Below are positions 1-11,569 of a stretch of 64,000 nt of DNA, piece by piece. Under the pieces are notes generated by a model. That model was given only the letters and a program-made list of their open reading frames with translations. It searched no databases and had not been told where the DNA came from. The position numbers and the translations under genes are program-made. Location: positions 310,001 through 374,000 of the forward strand of contig JADJBW010000001.1 of NCBI GenBank assembly GCA_016703525.1, in the 5' to 3' direction. Each line of letters opens with the position of its first letter. Within the stretch, counting starts at the first letter, position 1. The stretch comes from Actinomycetota bacterium. Lineage in GTDB: Bacteria > Actinomycetota > Acidimicrobiia > Acidimicrobiales > Microtrichaceae.

Positions 1-2298
<2,298 letters not shown>

Positions 2299-2318
<20 letters not shown>

Positions 2319-2697
2319 TGCGTTCGACAGCGATCTCGATCGCGACGCGGTCGTCGCGATCGCCCGGCTGACGGTACCGGTGGGCGTAGCGCCGGACGGC
2401 TTCGGCCACGCGTTCGTGAGCGTTCGTCACCTCGGCCGGGCCTTCGAGGGTCATCCAACGAGGTCCGTCGATCTGGCAGACCGCTGCGTGGCGCCCGGGG
2501 TGCGCCTCGATGTTGCGCACCTTGTGCGAGCCGGCGCGGGTGATGATGCGCACGATCGCCGTGTCCTCGTCGAACGTGAACCCAACCGGGACGACGTGCG
2601 GAGTCCCATCGGGGCGCAGCGTGGTGAGGGTGGCGAGATGCCGTTCGGTCAGGAATGCCCGTGCGGCCGCCGAGAGGTTCGCGTGGTCGAGTGCCAT
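2299..2697 (-). CDS. PPOX-class (F420-type) flavin/deazaflavin oxidoreductase-like protein
   Basis: A 132-residue single-domain protein of the pyridoxamine 5'-phosphate oxidase-like split-barrel fold. The N-terminal part LATLTTLRPDGTPHVVPVGF is the typical first hairpin of actinobacterial PPOX proteins, followed by a THKVRN-like turn (here SHKVRNIEAHP) and a VTNAHERVAEAVRRYAHRY helix. Many relatives use coenzyme F420 and a few use FMN or haem; the sequence alone does not decide. It converges on and overlaps the lhr gene by 20 bases. It is monocistronic as far as can be seen. Confidence 0.85.
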
Positions 2698-2785
2698 GCC
2701 CCTTCCTAGCGCATCGGGCCCGCGATCGCCCTCGTCCGCCCGCTCTCGCCGCCCGCGCCGCCCGCCCTCGACCCTCGCTGGTGAC

Positions 2786-2833
2786 GCAATCCAGGCTCAG
2801 GCGTGCACATATGCACCGCTGAGCCTGGATTGC
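2786..2833. repeat. 48-bp extragenic palindrome, copy 1 (upstream of GTPase pair)
   Basis: Arms GCAATCCAGGCTCAG (2786-2800) and CTGAGCCTGGATTGC (2819-2833) are perfect inverted repeats of 15 bases, and the 18-base centre is itself nearly palindromic (GTGCACATATGCAC). A second copy of equal length lies at 6286-6333. Both are preceded by the same GTGAC bases. There is no T-tract, so it is not a classical terminator; a REP/MITE-like element or a protein-binding site are the alternatives. Confidence 0.9.
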
Positions 2834-2863
2834 GCAGAAGGCAGGGGCACCTAGGCTCATGCG

Positions 2864-4624
2864 ATGTCGTCGCGTGCGTCTCTCACCGAACTGCGCTCGC
2901 TGCTCGATGAGGTGGCCTTCCCCCTCGATCTCGCCGGAACGGTCGACGGATCGACGGTTCGTCGTGAGCTGATCGGGCAGCTCGACGACTACGTGCTGCC
3001 GCGCCTGGCCCGGCTGGATGCACCCCTGCTGGCGGTGTTCGGCGGGTCGACGGGCGCAGGGAAGTCGACGCTGGTGAACAGCCTGGTTGGCCACACCGTG
3101 ACCGCGCCGGGAGTCCTTCGACCGACCACGCGCCGCCCCGTGCTGGTCTGCCACGCCGACGACACGGCGTGGTTCGTCGACGGCGAGATCCTCGGCGACC
3201 TGCCCCGATACCACCGGGCGCCGTCCGCGGACCCGGCCTCGGGATCGCGATCGGACCAGGCCTCGGGCTCGACATCGGGGCAGCGATCGCCGGACGCATC
3301 GGGGGTCGAAGTCGTCGCGGTCGCCACGTTGCCGCGTGGGCTGGCGGTGCTCGATGCGCCCGACATCGACTCGGTCGAGACCGCGAACCACGAGCTCGCC
3401 GCGCAGCTGCTGGGAGCGGCCGATCTGTGGGTGTTCGTGACGACCGCGGCGCGGTACGCCGACGCGGTCCCGTGGGAGTACCTGGCCCGAGCGGAGCAGC
3501 GTTCGGTGGCGCTCGGCGTCATCGTCAACCGCATTCCGCCCGGCTCCGAGGACGAGATAGCGGCGCACCTGACCGACATGCTCGACCGTCGCGGCCTGCG
3601 CCCGGAGCGACTGTTCACGATCGCCGAGGGGCCCCTTGCCGAGGGGCGGATCCCCGCGGTGGACGACGTGCGCGCATGGCTCACGGGGTTGGCGCTGGAC
3701 CGGCCCGAACGCGATCGCCTCGTTCGCCAAACACTGGCCGGTGTGCTGCAGTCGGTGCCGGCGCGCGTCGATCGGGTGGCCGACGAGGTGCAGGCCCAGG
3801 CATCGGCATCGGGTGCACTCGCGTCGTTCGCCCGCGCTCGGTACGAAGGCGCGCTCGATGCCGTGGAGGGCGAACTGCGCAGCGGGGAACTGCTTCGCGG
3901 CGAGGTGCTCGACCACTGGCGCGAGATCGTCGGCACGGGCGAGATGATGTCGCGTCTGCAGCGCGGAATCGGGCGGGCCCGCGATCGGCTGGCCGCGACG
4001 TTCAGCGGTCGCCCACTCCCCGAAGTGGCCGTTGCCGGTCAGCTCGAGGCGAACCTCGAAGTGTTGGTCGCTCGCGCCGCCGACCGTGCGTCGCTCGAGG
4101 TGGTCGAGGGTTGGTCGACCATGGCAGGAGGCGCGCAGGCGCTCGGCGTGTCGGCTCGCGGCCTGGAACGGTCGAGCGACGCACTCGGACCGGCTGTGAA
4201 GACGACGGTGAACGAGTGGCAGGACGCGGTGATGCGGCTGGTTCGCGAGCAGGCGGGATCGAAGGTGACGGTCGCTCGCACGCTGTCGGTCGGGCTCAAC
4301 GGTGTGGGCGTGGCGCTCATGGTCGCGGTGTTCAGCGCCACGGGCGGCATCACCGGCGGCGAGGCAGCGGTCGCGGGCGGCACGGCGGCGGTGAGCCAGA
4401 CGCTGTTGACGGCGGTCTTCGGCGAGCAGGCCCTGCGTGACCTGGTGAAGCAGAGCCGGGATGACCTGCGCCGGCGCCTGTACGTGGCCTTTACGCCCGA
4501 GGTCGAGCGGTTCGACGCGTTGCTTGCCGGGATGCCGTCGGCAGGACTCGCTCCAGAGCTGCGGCGGGTCGCGGGGGTGGTGGCCGACGAGGCCGGAAGC
4601 GATCCGGGGGAGTCGGGTCGATGA
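2864..4624 (+). CDS. Dynamin-like / Era-type GTPase A of a tandem pair
   Basis: A 586-residue P-loop GTPase. Walker A (GGSTGAGKST) is at residues 60-69, the G3-like motif LDAPDIDS at 163-170, and the G4 position reads VNRIP (around 221) instead of the canonical N/TKxD, so base specificity may be altered. The C-terminal third is helical with a hydrophobic Gly-rich stretch near residues 475-505 that could contact membrane. The stop overlaps the next GTPase's start by four bases (ATGA), implying translational coupling. Residues 121-145 are a Ser/Gly-rich low-complexity insert. Paired bacterial dynamin-like proteins often act together as membrane-remodelling hetero-oligomers; that role here is inference. 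Confidence 0.75.
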   Translation: MSSRASLTELRSLLDEVAFPLDLAGTVDGSTVRRELIGQLDDYVLPRLARLDAPLLAVFGGSTGAGKSTLVNSLVGHTVTAPGVLRPTTRRPVLVCHADDTAWFVDGEILGDLPRYHRAPSADPASGSRSDQASGSTSGQRSPDASGVEVVAVATLPRGLAVLDAPDIDSVETANHELAAQLLGAADLWVFVTTAARYADAVPWEYLARAEQRSVALGVIVNRIPPGSEDEIAAHLTDMLDRRGLRPERLFTIAEGPLAEGRIPAVDDVRAWLTGLALDRPERDRLVRQTLAGVLQSVPARVDRVADEVQAQASASGALASFARARYEGALDAVEGELRSGELLRGEVLDHWREIVGTGEMMSRLQRGIGRARDRLAATFSGRPLPEVAVAGQLEANLEVLVARAADRASLEVVEGWSTMAGGAQALGVSARGLERSSDALGPAVKTTVNEWQDAVMRLVREQAGSKVTVARTLSVGLNGVGVALMVAVFSATGGITGGEAAVAGGTAAVSQTLLTAVFGEQALRDLVKQSRDDLRRRLYVAFTPEVERFDALLAGMPSAGLAPELRRVAGVVADEAGSDPGESGR

Positions 4625-6246
4625 GCGCTCGCCGCGGTCGCGGCCTCGGGCCCGTGGACGCGTCGCCTCCGCCGCCGGTCGAGCAGCGGTGCGCTGCGCT
4701 CGGCGATGCGATCGCTGTGGCGCGCCGCCACCTCGGGGGTCGCGACGGCGGGCTGCTCGACGAGGCGACCGCGGTGGTCGACCGTTCCCGCGAGCGGCTC
4801 GGCCTGGGAACGCATCACACGGTTGTGGTGCTCGCCGGGCCGACGGGCGCCGGCAAGTCGACGCTCTACAACTGGCTGTGCGGTGCCGAACTGTCGCAGA
4901 CCGGGGTGCGCCGTCCGACCACGGGAGAGACGCACGGGTGCTCGTGGGGCGAGGCGGGCGCGCTGCTCGACTGGCTGCGGATTCGTCGGCGTCACGAGGT
5001 GGCCGAGGCCGATGAACGGCTCGACGGACTGGTGCTGCTGGACCTGCCCGACTTCGATTCGACCGTTGCGGCGCATCGCGACGAGGTCGACCGGTTGGTG
5101 GAACTGGCCGACCTCTTCGTGTGGGTTGTCGATCCGCGAAAATACGCGGACGAATCGTTCCACCACAATTACGTGGCGCCGCTTGCGGCCTATGGCCACC
5201 TCATGCGGTTCGTGCTCACCAAGCGCGACCTTCTGGGCGAGGAGGAGGCGCGGTCGTGCGCTGCGGATCTTCGCCGGCGCCTCGTCGACGACGGGATCGA
5301 GGCACCCGAGGTGCTCCCTGTCTCGGTGACGAGCGGGCTCGGGCTGGAGGACGTCATCGGCGAGATACGAGCGGTCGTCGCGGAACGCGCAGCCATGGTC
5401 GCTCGCGTCGAAGCCGACCTCGCGGCTGCGGCGCGCCGTCTCGATCCCGGCGAGGAAGCCGCGGATCGAAAGGCGGGGCGCGACGAGAGAGGGCCCGGGG
5501 CGTTGCCGGAGCGGGCCGCGGCCGACCTGGTCGCGGCGGTGGCGGAGGCCGTCGGCGTCGACGCGGCAGCCGAGGTTGCGGCGGCGCAGTATCGGCGCGA
5601 GGCGAACCTGGCGACGGGATGGCCTCCGACGCGTTGGATTCGGCGTTGGCGCCGCGCTCCGATCGCGGCGATGTCGAAGCCCTCGGCCTCCTCGGTCGCC
5701 GAGGCGAAGGTGGATCAGGCGTTGCGAGCGGCGGCCGACGCGGCGTCGGTGGGCATCGACGACGCGTGGCGCGGGTCGATCCGCGAGCGGTGCGTCGGAC
5801 GGCGCGCCGAGTTGCTTGCGTCGCTCGAGGGGGTGCTTGGGCAGTCCGCTCGCGTGGGCGCGCGCCCGGCGTGGTGGGCAGCGGGCGCGGCGGTGCAAGG
5901 GGCGGCACTCGTGTGCGCGGCGGTCGGCCTGGTGTGGCTGTTGATCGCCGCTGTCGGCGGTGGCTTTCTGCACCTCGACACCGATCCGCTGTTGCCGAGG
6001 TGGCGCGGTGCGCCGATCCCCACCTGGCTGCTCGCAGCGGGCGTTGCGCTCGGGCTCGCGACCGCCGCCGTGTGCGCCGGTGTCGCCCGTGCCGTTGGCG
6101 GAGGCCGGCGGCGTCGAGCGTTGGCGCTGATGCGCGAGCGCGTCGCTGGGGTGGTCGTGAGTGACATCGTCGCTCCGCTCGACGCCATGGCCGCGGATCG
6201 TCGCGAACTCCGTCGACTGCTGGCGGTCGCCCGCGGCGGCTCGTAG
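4621..6246 (+). CDS. Dynamin-like / Era-type GTPase B of a tandem pair, membrane-anchored
   Basis: A 541-residue P-loop GTPase with Walker A GPTGAGKST (residues 73-81), G3 DLPDFDS (141-147) and an intact G4 TKRD (200-203), unlike its partner. Two hydrophobic segments near residues 415-440 and 460-480 (…LVWLLIAAVGGGF… and …LLAAGVALGLATAA…) predict a membrane hairpin, so the GTPase head is probably cytoplasmic and tethered. It overlaps gene A by four bases. The different G4 status and membrane status of the two proteins suggests unequal roles in one complex. The family name in databases varies (YfjP-like, dynamin family, 50S-ribosome-binding GTPase). Confidence 0.75.
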   Translation: MSARRGRGLGPVDASPPPPVEQRCAALGDAIAVARRHLGGRDGGLLDEATAVVDRSRERLGLGTHHTVVVLAGPTGAGKSTLYNWLCGAELSQTGVRRPTTGETHGCSWGEAGALLDWLRIRRRHEVAEADERLDGLVLLDLPDFDSTVAAHRDEVDRLVELADLFVWVVDPRKYADESFHHNYVAPLAAYGHLMRFVLTKRDLLGEEEARSCAADLRRRLVDDGIEAPEVLPVSVTSGLGLEDVIGEIRAVVAERAAMVARVEADLAAAARRLDPGEEAADRKAGRDERGPGALPERAAADLVAAVAEAVGVDAAAEVAAAQYRREANLATGWPPTRWIRRWRRAPIAAMSKPSASSVAEAKVDQALRAAADAASVGIDDAWRGSIRERCVGRRAELLASLEGVLGQSARVGARPAWWAAGAAVQGAALVCAAVGLVWLLIAAVGGGFLHLDTDPLLPRWRGAPIPTWLLAAGVALGLATAAVCAGVARAVGGGRRRRALALMRERVAGVVVSDIVAPLDAMAADRRELRRLLAVARGGS

Positions 6247-6285
6247 CGACATCGGCGCGTTCACGGGATCGCGCCTGCGGGTGAC

Positions 6286-6333
6286 GCAATCCAGGCTGAG
6301 CGGTGCATATGTGCACCGCTGAGCCTGGATTGC
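6286..6333. repeat. 48-bp extragenic palindrome, copy 2 (downstream of GTPase pair)
   Basis: Same length and same outer arms as the element at 2786-2833, with changes only in the centre. The right arm CTGAGCCTGGATTGC is identical; the left arm carries one G for C change. Taken as a whole it is an almost perfect 48-bp palindrome around TGCATATGTGCA. It begins 40 bases after the second GTPase stop codon. Confidence 0.9.
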
Positions 6334-6403
6334 CCCGGTGGGCGGTGCGCGTCGCGTGCGAGGGGCGCGGGGCGCTCGGCGCGGGCGATTGGCGCGGCGA
6401 GGG

Positions 6404-7405
6404 TCAGCGCAGCGGCCAGTAGCCGGGGACGTCCGCGGGGGGCGTGTCGAGGTACACCTTCGCCTCCGGCGGACCCGAGAAGCGCCCGTGGCTCCAACGG
6501 ATCTCGACGTGGCCGGCGACGGTGAGCTCCGCTTCGTCGTCGTGGCGGCGCACGCGGGCGCGCCAGACGACGGTCGGTTGGCCACCGCCGCCGGGAGCGA
6601 ATTCGAGCGACCGGAAGCGGTACGCCTGCCGCCAGTCCCACGGCGACGCGACCCGGCGTCGCACAGGTTCGTGCGCGTCGGCGCCGAGCACGAAGTAGGG
6701 CGCCGACCCGATGCGGAGGAGTCGCCACAGCATCTGCTCGGCGGCACCGCTGCCCGCGACATCGAGCGCCTCCTGCCATCGCGCAGCGCTCGCGGCCGAC
6801 ACGTCCGAGCACAGCGCCGCGTACGCCTCGGCGCAACCGTCGGGCCAACCGCTCTTGAGGTCGCCGGCGACGATCTTGCGGGTCGCCCGGTCGAGGCTCG
6901 TCGGGTCGGAACAGTCGCCGCGGCCGACGGACGGGGCGGCCGCCGCCCACAGGTCGGCGAAGGCCCGCGGAGCGACCTGCCGGTACCAGTCGTTGCCACC
7001 CCGCCGCCCGTAGCCGCCGGTGAGGAGGCGGTCGAACAGGTGGTGCGGCGACGCGTTGACCGTGATCCTCGACCGGTACTTGCAGCTCACCAGGTACACG
7101 TGGTCGACGCGCAGGTCGATCGGTGCGACCTCGTCGCCGGGTGGGCGTGTGGGGCCGGTCCACTCGACGAGACGGGCGCGTCGGCCGCGCAACGCGTCGT
7201 GCGCCGCGGCGAAGTAGCGGCCGTTCTCCCATGCCGATGCGACAAGCGGCGTCCGTTCCGGGTCGCCCCACGTCTCCACGATGTCGAGGTAGACGTCGCC
7301 GGGAACGTTGCGCAGTTCGGGCGGGGGAGTCGGCAGGCGCAGAGACGGGTCGTAGCCGAGAACACCGAGCGCGGTGGCGATCTCGGTGAGCTTGGTGGTG
7401 TCCAT
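6404..7405 (-). CDS. Conserved protein of unknown function (333 aa)
   Basis: I do not recognise a named family. The protein is soluble, with no signal peptide or membrane segment. A central block reads VDHVYLVSCKYRSRITVN, followed by HHLFDRLLTGGYG, and a later block GDLKSGWPDGCAEAYAAL. The D-(x)n-VSCK arrangement in a strand faintly recalls nuclease-like folds, but the usual (D/E)xK is not clean, so no activity is proposed. It stands alone between the palindrome at 6.3 kb and the divergent SnoaL-like gene. Codon use matches its neighbours, which supports it being a real gene. Confidence 0.65.
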   Translation of the reverse strand: MDTTKLTEIATALGVLGYDPSLRLPTPPPELRNVPGDVYLDIVETWGDPERTPLVASAWENGRYFAAAHDALRGRRARLVEWTGPTRPPGDEVAPIDLRVDHVYLVSCKYRSRITVNASPHHLFDRLLTGGYGRRGGNDWYRQVAPRAFADLWAAAAPSVGRGDCSDPTSLDRATRKIVAGDLKSGWPDGCAEAYAALCSDVSAASAARWQEALDVAGSGAAEQMLWRLLRIGSAPYFVLGADAHEPVRRRVASPWDWRQAYRFRSLEFAPGGGGQPTVVWRARVRRHDDEAELTVAGHVEIRWSHGRFSGPPEAKVYLDTPPADVPGYWPLR

Positions 7406-7530
7406 CTCGGAAGCGATCGTACGGCATCGTCGGCGTGTGGCCGCGGGGCTCGATCAACCATCGCTCTGCCGTGCGAGGCGTCGGGCGAGGTGTCGGCGAG
7501 GTGGCGTCACGTGTCGTTAGGCTCGCCGCC

Positions 7531-7914
7531 ATGACCGATTCGGACCATCAGCGAAGCGTCGTCGAGCGCTACCTCGCCGCCCACTCCCGAAGCGATGTCG
7601 ACGGGATCGTCGCCCTGTTCGCCGCGGATGCGACCGTGCGAGACCCCGCGGACGCCGAGCCGTTCGTGGGCGTCGATGCGATCCGCGGCTTCTTCTCGTC
7701 GACGCACGAGACCATGGATTCGCTCACCCTGACCCTCGACGGCCCGGTGCGCTGCTGCGGCGAGTTCGCGGCGTTCCCCATGACGGCCCGCGCGGTCATG
7801 GGCGACCTCGTCACCGAGATCGACATCATCGATGTGTTCACCTTCGACGACGCCGGACTCGTGACCGAGATGCGCGCCTACTGGAGCGGGTCAGACCTGC
7901 GCGTCGTGAGCTGA
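7531..7914 (+). CDS. SnoaL-like / NTF2-fold protein (steroid isomerase-like)
   Basis: A 127-residue protein with the NTF2-like cone fold pattern: an N-terminal helix VVERYLAAHSRSDVDGIVALF, the FAADATVRDP strand-turn and the FVGVDAIRGFF helix, ending in the strand EIDIIDVFTFDDAGLVTEM. Members include ketosteroid isomerases and limonene-epoxide hydrolase-like enzymes; the Asp/Tyr pattern seen here is compatible with a small-molecule isomerase but does not prove one. I start at ATG 7531, not at further upstream in-frame codons, because homology begins there. Confidence 0.7.
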   Translation: MTDSDHQRSVVERYLAAHSRSDVDGIVALFAADATVRDPADAEPFVGVDAIRGFFSSTHETMDSLTLTLDGPVRCCGEFAAFPMTARAVMGDLVTEIDIIDVFTFDDAGLVTEMRAYWSGSDLRVVS

Positions 7915-7978
7915 GGGAGCTCGTCGAGTCGCTCGATCGATCATGACCTGCGGGAGGTCGCGAGCTCACACAGCGAGC

Positions 7979-10600
7979 TCACACCGAGGAGATCGCGCCG
8001 AGCACGTCGACCCGTGCCGCGCGGCCCGCTGGTCGGATGCCGGTCAGGATGCCGGCGATCGCGCCGAGTACACCGATCGTCACGACGGTGCCGATGTTGA
8101 CGATCGGTGTGATGCTCCGCTCGTCGAGCGCGTTCACGAACGCAATGGCGAGGGAGACCCCGACGACGAGGCCGATCACTGTGCCCGCCAGCGCAATGAT
8201 CGCCGATTCCCACCGCACCGATATGCGCACCTGGCGCCGATCCATGCCCACGGCGCGGAGCAGACCGAGCTCCTTGGTCCGCTCGTAGATCGACAGCGAG
8301 ATGGTGTTGGCAACGCCGACGAGGGCGATGACGATCGACAGGCCGAGCAGCACGTAGATCAGGTTGACGACCGAGTCGACGATCTTGAGCCGATCGCCCA
8401 GGTAGTCGCCGGTGGTGTTGACGCCTGCGGTGGGCGCGATCTTCTTCAGTTCCGGCTTGATGGCGCTCAGCGCGGTTGCCGCGGAAACCCCGTCGCGGAG
8501 TTGGACCCAGATGGTGGAGTCGGTTCGGAACTCGGGCGTCGCGTTCGCGGTGAGCGTGTCGAGGTTGGAGATGATCGACGCGCCTTGGCCGACGCGCGCC
8601 GCGAACGTTGCCGCGATGCGCAGCGTCTGTCGGCCGGTCTGCGCGAACGACACGGGGATGCGGTCGCCCACCTTCCAGCCGTTCTCGTCGGCGGTCGACT
8701 CGAGCACCATGATCTCGCCGGTCGCGAGCGTGGCGATGCGCGGGGTCAGCCCGTCGAAGCGAACCATCTTGAAGGCTGCGTCGAGGTCCATGCCGATCAT
8801 GAACTCGGGCTCGCCGACGGCCGAGCCGTTCTCGGTGGTGCCACGCTGCGCCTGCTCCTCTCTGGCCCCCTTCGAGGTCAGCAGGGTGACGAGGTTGAAC
8901 CGCAGCGGAGTGAGGCGCTCGACCTCGGGGCGGTTTCTCAGAAACTCGGCGGCCTCGGGCGACAGCCCGCCGAAGCCGGTGCCGGTGTCGATGACGAGGT
9001 CGATCGCGGCGAGCTGATTCGAGAGCTGCGACTCGGTCGCGCCGCGGATCGACGCCGCGAATACTGCGACGACCGTGACGAGCCCGACCCCGATGCTGAG
9101 CGCGGCGGCGGTGGTCGCGGTCCGCTTGGGGTTGCGGCCCGCGTTCTCCCGAGCGAGGCGACCGGCCATGCCGCGCAGCCTCGGCAGCGGTGCGCCGAGC
9201 ACCTTCGCCGTCGGGGCGGCGATGAGGGGGCCGGCGACCGCGACCGCAACGAAGAGCATCGCGGCGCCGATCCCGATACCGACCAGCCCGATGTCCCACG
9301 CCTCGGTGAGCGCGAGCGCGATCAATGCGACGCCGCCGGCGATCAGCGCGGGGCCCGCAACCTTGCGTGCCGTCGAGGTTGCGGAGCGGTCGAGCGCCAC
9401 CTCGCCCAGCGCCGCGACCGGCGGCACCGTCGTCGCTCTGATCGCCGGGATGATCGCAGAGAGGAGCGTGGCGCCGAGCCCGACGGCGAGGCCGGTAAGG
9501 ATCGACGTCAGATTGGGCGCAGGCACCCCGGCGGGCAGCGTGAACGCCTTCGACAGGAGCCCCTTCAGCGCGACCGCGAGGATCCATCCGGAGGCGATGC
9601 CGAGGACGGACGCGACGAGTCCGACGATGCTCGCCTCGAGCAGCACCGAGCCGAGTATCTGGCCTCGCGATGCACCGACGGCGCGCAGCAGGGCCAGCTC
9701 GCGCGTCCGCTGCGCCACGACGATCGAGAACGTGTTGTAGATGACGAACACGCCGACGAACACCGAGATGTAGCCGAAGGCGAGGATCGGTTGGGTGAAC
9801 AGCGAGATGACCGTGGAGATCGACGATTCGGTCTCCTCGATGAACGAGTCGCCGGTGATGACCTGGTCGGTCGAGGGAACGATCGTGCGGAGGGTCGCGG
9901 TGAGGGCGGCCTCGTCGGTGCCGTCGGTCGCGGTCGCCGCGACGAAGTCGAACTGGCCGACCTTGTTGAGGAGCTTCTGCGCCGTCGCCTCTTCGAGGAT
10001 GAGCAGTCGTGGCCCAGCGGCGAGCGCCTGGTCGTCGGTCTTCGCGCCGCCGATCCCCACGATGGTGAAGGTCTTCAGCCCGGCCGGGAGCTGTGCCACG
10101 ATCGAATCGCCCACCTTGAAGCCGAAGTCCTTCGCCGTGCGCACGTCGATCACCGCTTCGGACTCGGTCCGGGGCGCCCGACCGCCGGGGGCGAGCGTGC
10201 CGCCGCGGAGGCCCGCGTCGGCCACCCAGTTCAGCGCCAACGTCGGCGGGCCGAACGTGTCCTGGATCCGCTCGCCGTCCTTGTCGAGCAGCGTGGGAAG
10301 CCCCTGCACGAAGCCCTCCGCAGCGGCGACGCCGCGGGCCGCTCGCACGAGGTCGACCGTCGTCGCGTCGATCGGCGGCCGGATCGGCTGGCCGAAGCGA
10401 CTCTCGGTCGCGTTCGCGGACCGGACCACGGCGTCGAACGCCCGGTAGGAGCTACCGATCAGGCCGTTGAGGGTCGAGTCGATCAGCGCGGTGATGACGA
10501 GGGTTCCCGACACGAACGCGACCGACAAGACGATCGCGGCGGCCGTGGTGAAGAGGCGGCGCTTGCGCGCCAAGATCGACGTGAGCGCGACGTGGAGCAT
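7979..10600 (-). CDS. FtsX/MacB-type ABC transporter permease (873 aa)
   Basis: A long permease with an N-terminal membrane segment, an extracytoplasmic MacB-type periplasmic-core-like domain, a three-helix FtsX domain (NTFSIVVAQRTRELALLRAV at mid-protein), then a second copy of the same arrangement ending with an FtsX domain (ISLSIYERTKELGLLRAV). This duplicated layout is typical of the actinobacterial permeases that partner LolD-type ATPases and move lipids, peptides or drugs, or act as mechanotransmitters. The ATPase gene lies 49 bases upstream on the same strand. Two other FtsX-type permease loci occur in this window at 31.4 and 35.7 kb. Confidence 0.9.
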   Translation of the reverse strand: MLHVALTSILARKRRLFTTAAAIVLSVAFVSGTLVITALIDSTLNGLIGSSYRAFDAVVRSANATESRFGQPIRPPIDATTVDLVRAARGVAAAEGFVQGLPTLLDKDGERIQDTFGPPTLALNWVADAGLRGGTLAPGGRAPRTESEAVIDVRTAKDFGFKVGDSIVAQLPAGLKTFTIVGIGGAKTDDQALAAGPRLLILEEATAQKLLNKVGQFDFVAATATDGTDEAALTATLRTIVPSTDQVITGDSFIEETESSISTVISLFTQPILAFGYISVFVGVFVIYNTFSIVVAQRTRELALLRAVGASRGQILGSVLLEASIVGLVASVLGIASGWILAVALKGLLSKAFTLPAGVPAPNLTSILTGLAVGLGATLLSAIIPAIRATTVPPVAALGEVALDRSATSTARKVAGPALIAGGVALIALALTEAWDIGLVGIGIGAAMLFVAVAVAGPLIAAPTAKVLGAPLPRLRGMAGRLARENAGRNPKRTATTAAALSIGVGLVTVVAVFAASIRGATESQLSNQLAAIDLVIDTGTGFGGLSPEAAEFLRNRPEVERLTPLRFNLVTLLTSKGAREEQAQRGTTENGSAVGEPEFMIGMDLDAAFKMVRFDGLTPRIATLATGEIMVLESTADENGWKVGDRIPVSFAQTGRQTLRIAATFAARVGQGASIISNLDTLTANATPEFRTDSTIWVQLRDGVSAATALSAIKPELKKIAPTAGVNTTGDYLGDRLKIVDSVVNLIYVLLGLSIVIALVGVANTISLSIYERTKELGLLRAVGMDRRQVRISVRWESAIIALAGTVIGLVVGVSLAIAFVNALDERSITPIVNIGTVVTIGVLGAIAGILTGIRPAGRAARVDVLGAISSV

Positions 10601-10649
10601 GCGTGATCCTTCGAACGAAGGTGGACGGTCGGGTGCTTCGGGCGAAGCG

Positions 10650-11396
<747 letters not shown>

Positions 11397-11569
11397 TCGG
11401 GCCTCCGTCGGGTTGTGAACGTGATCACGATAGGGCTCAACCGCCCCCTGTCCGTGGCGATTCCCGATAGCGGGGCGGTCGGGGCGGGAATCGGGTGGAA
11501 TCGGGTGGGACGGTGTCGCGTTGCACCCGTAGGCTCAGCAACCCCCTTCCTTCCATGAGGACGTGCTTC

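Noticed and set aside
4039..6999. 986-codon minus-strand open frame opposite the GTPase pair
   Set aside because: Antisense shadow; product is Arg/Pro/Ala-rich with no conserved motif, while the plus-strand GTPases are clear.
7943..10606. Very long plus-strand open frame (887 codons) opposite the FtsX permease
   Set aside because: It is the antisense of a well-supported permease, and its product is Arg/Asp/Gly-rich noise typical of GC-rich antisense frames.
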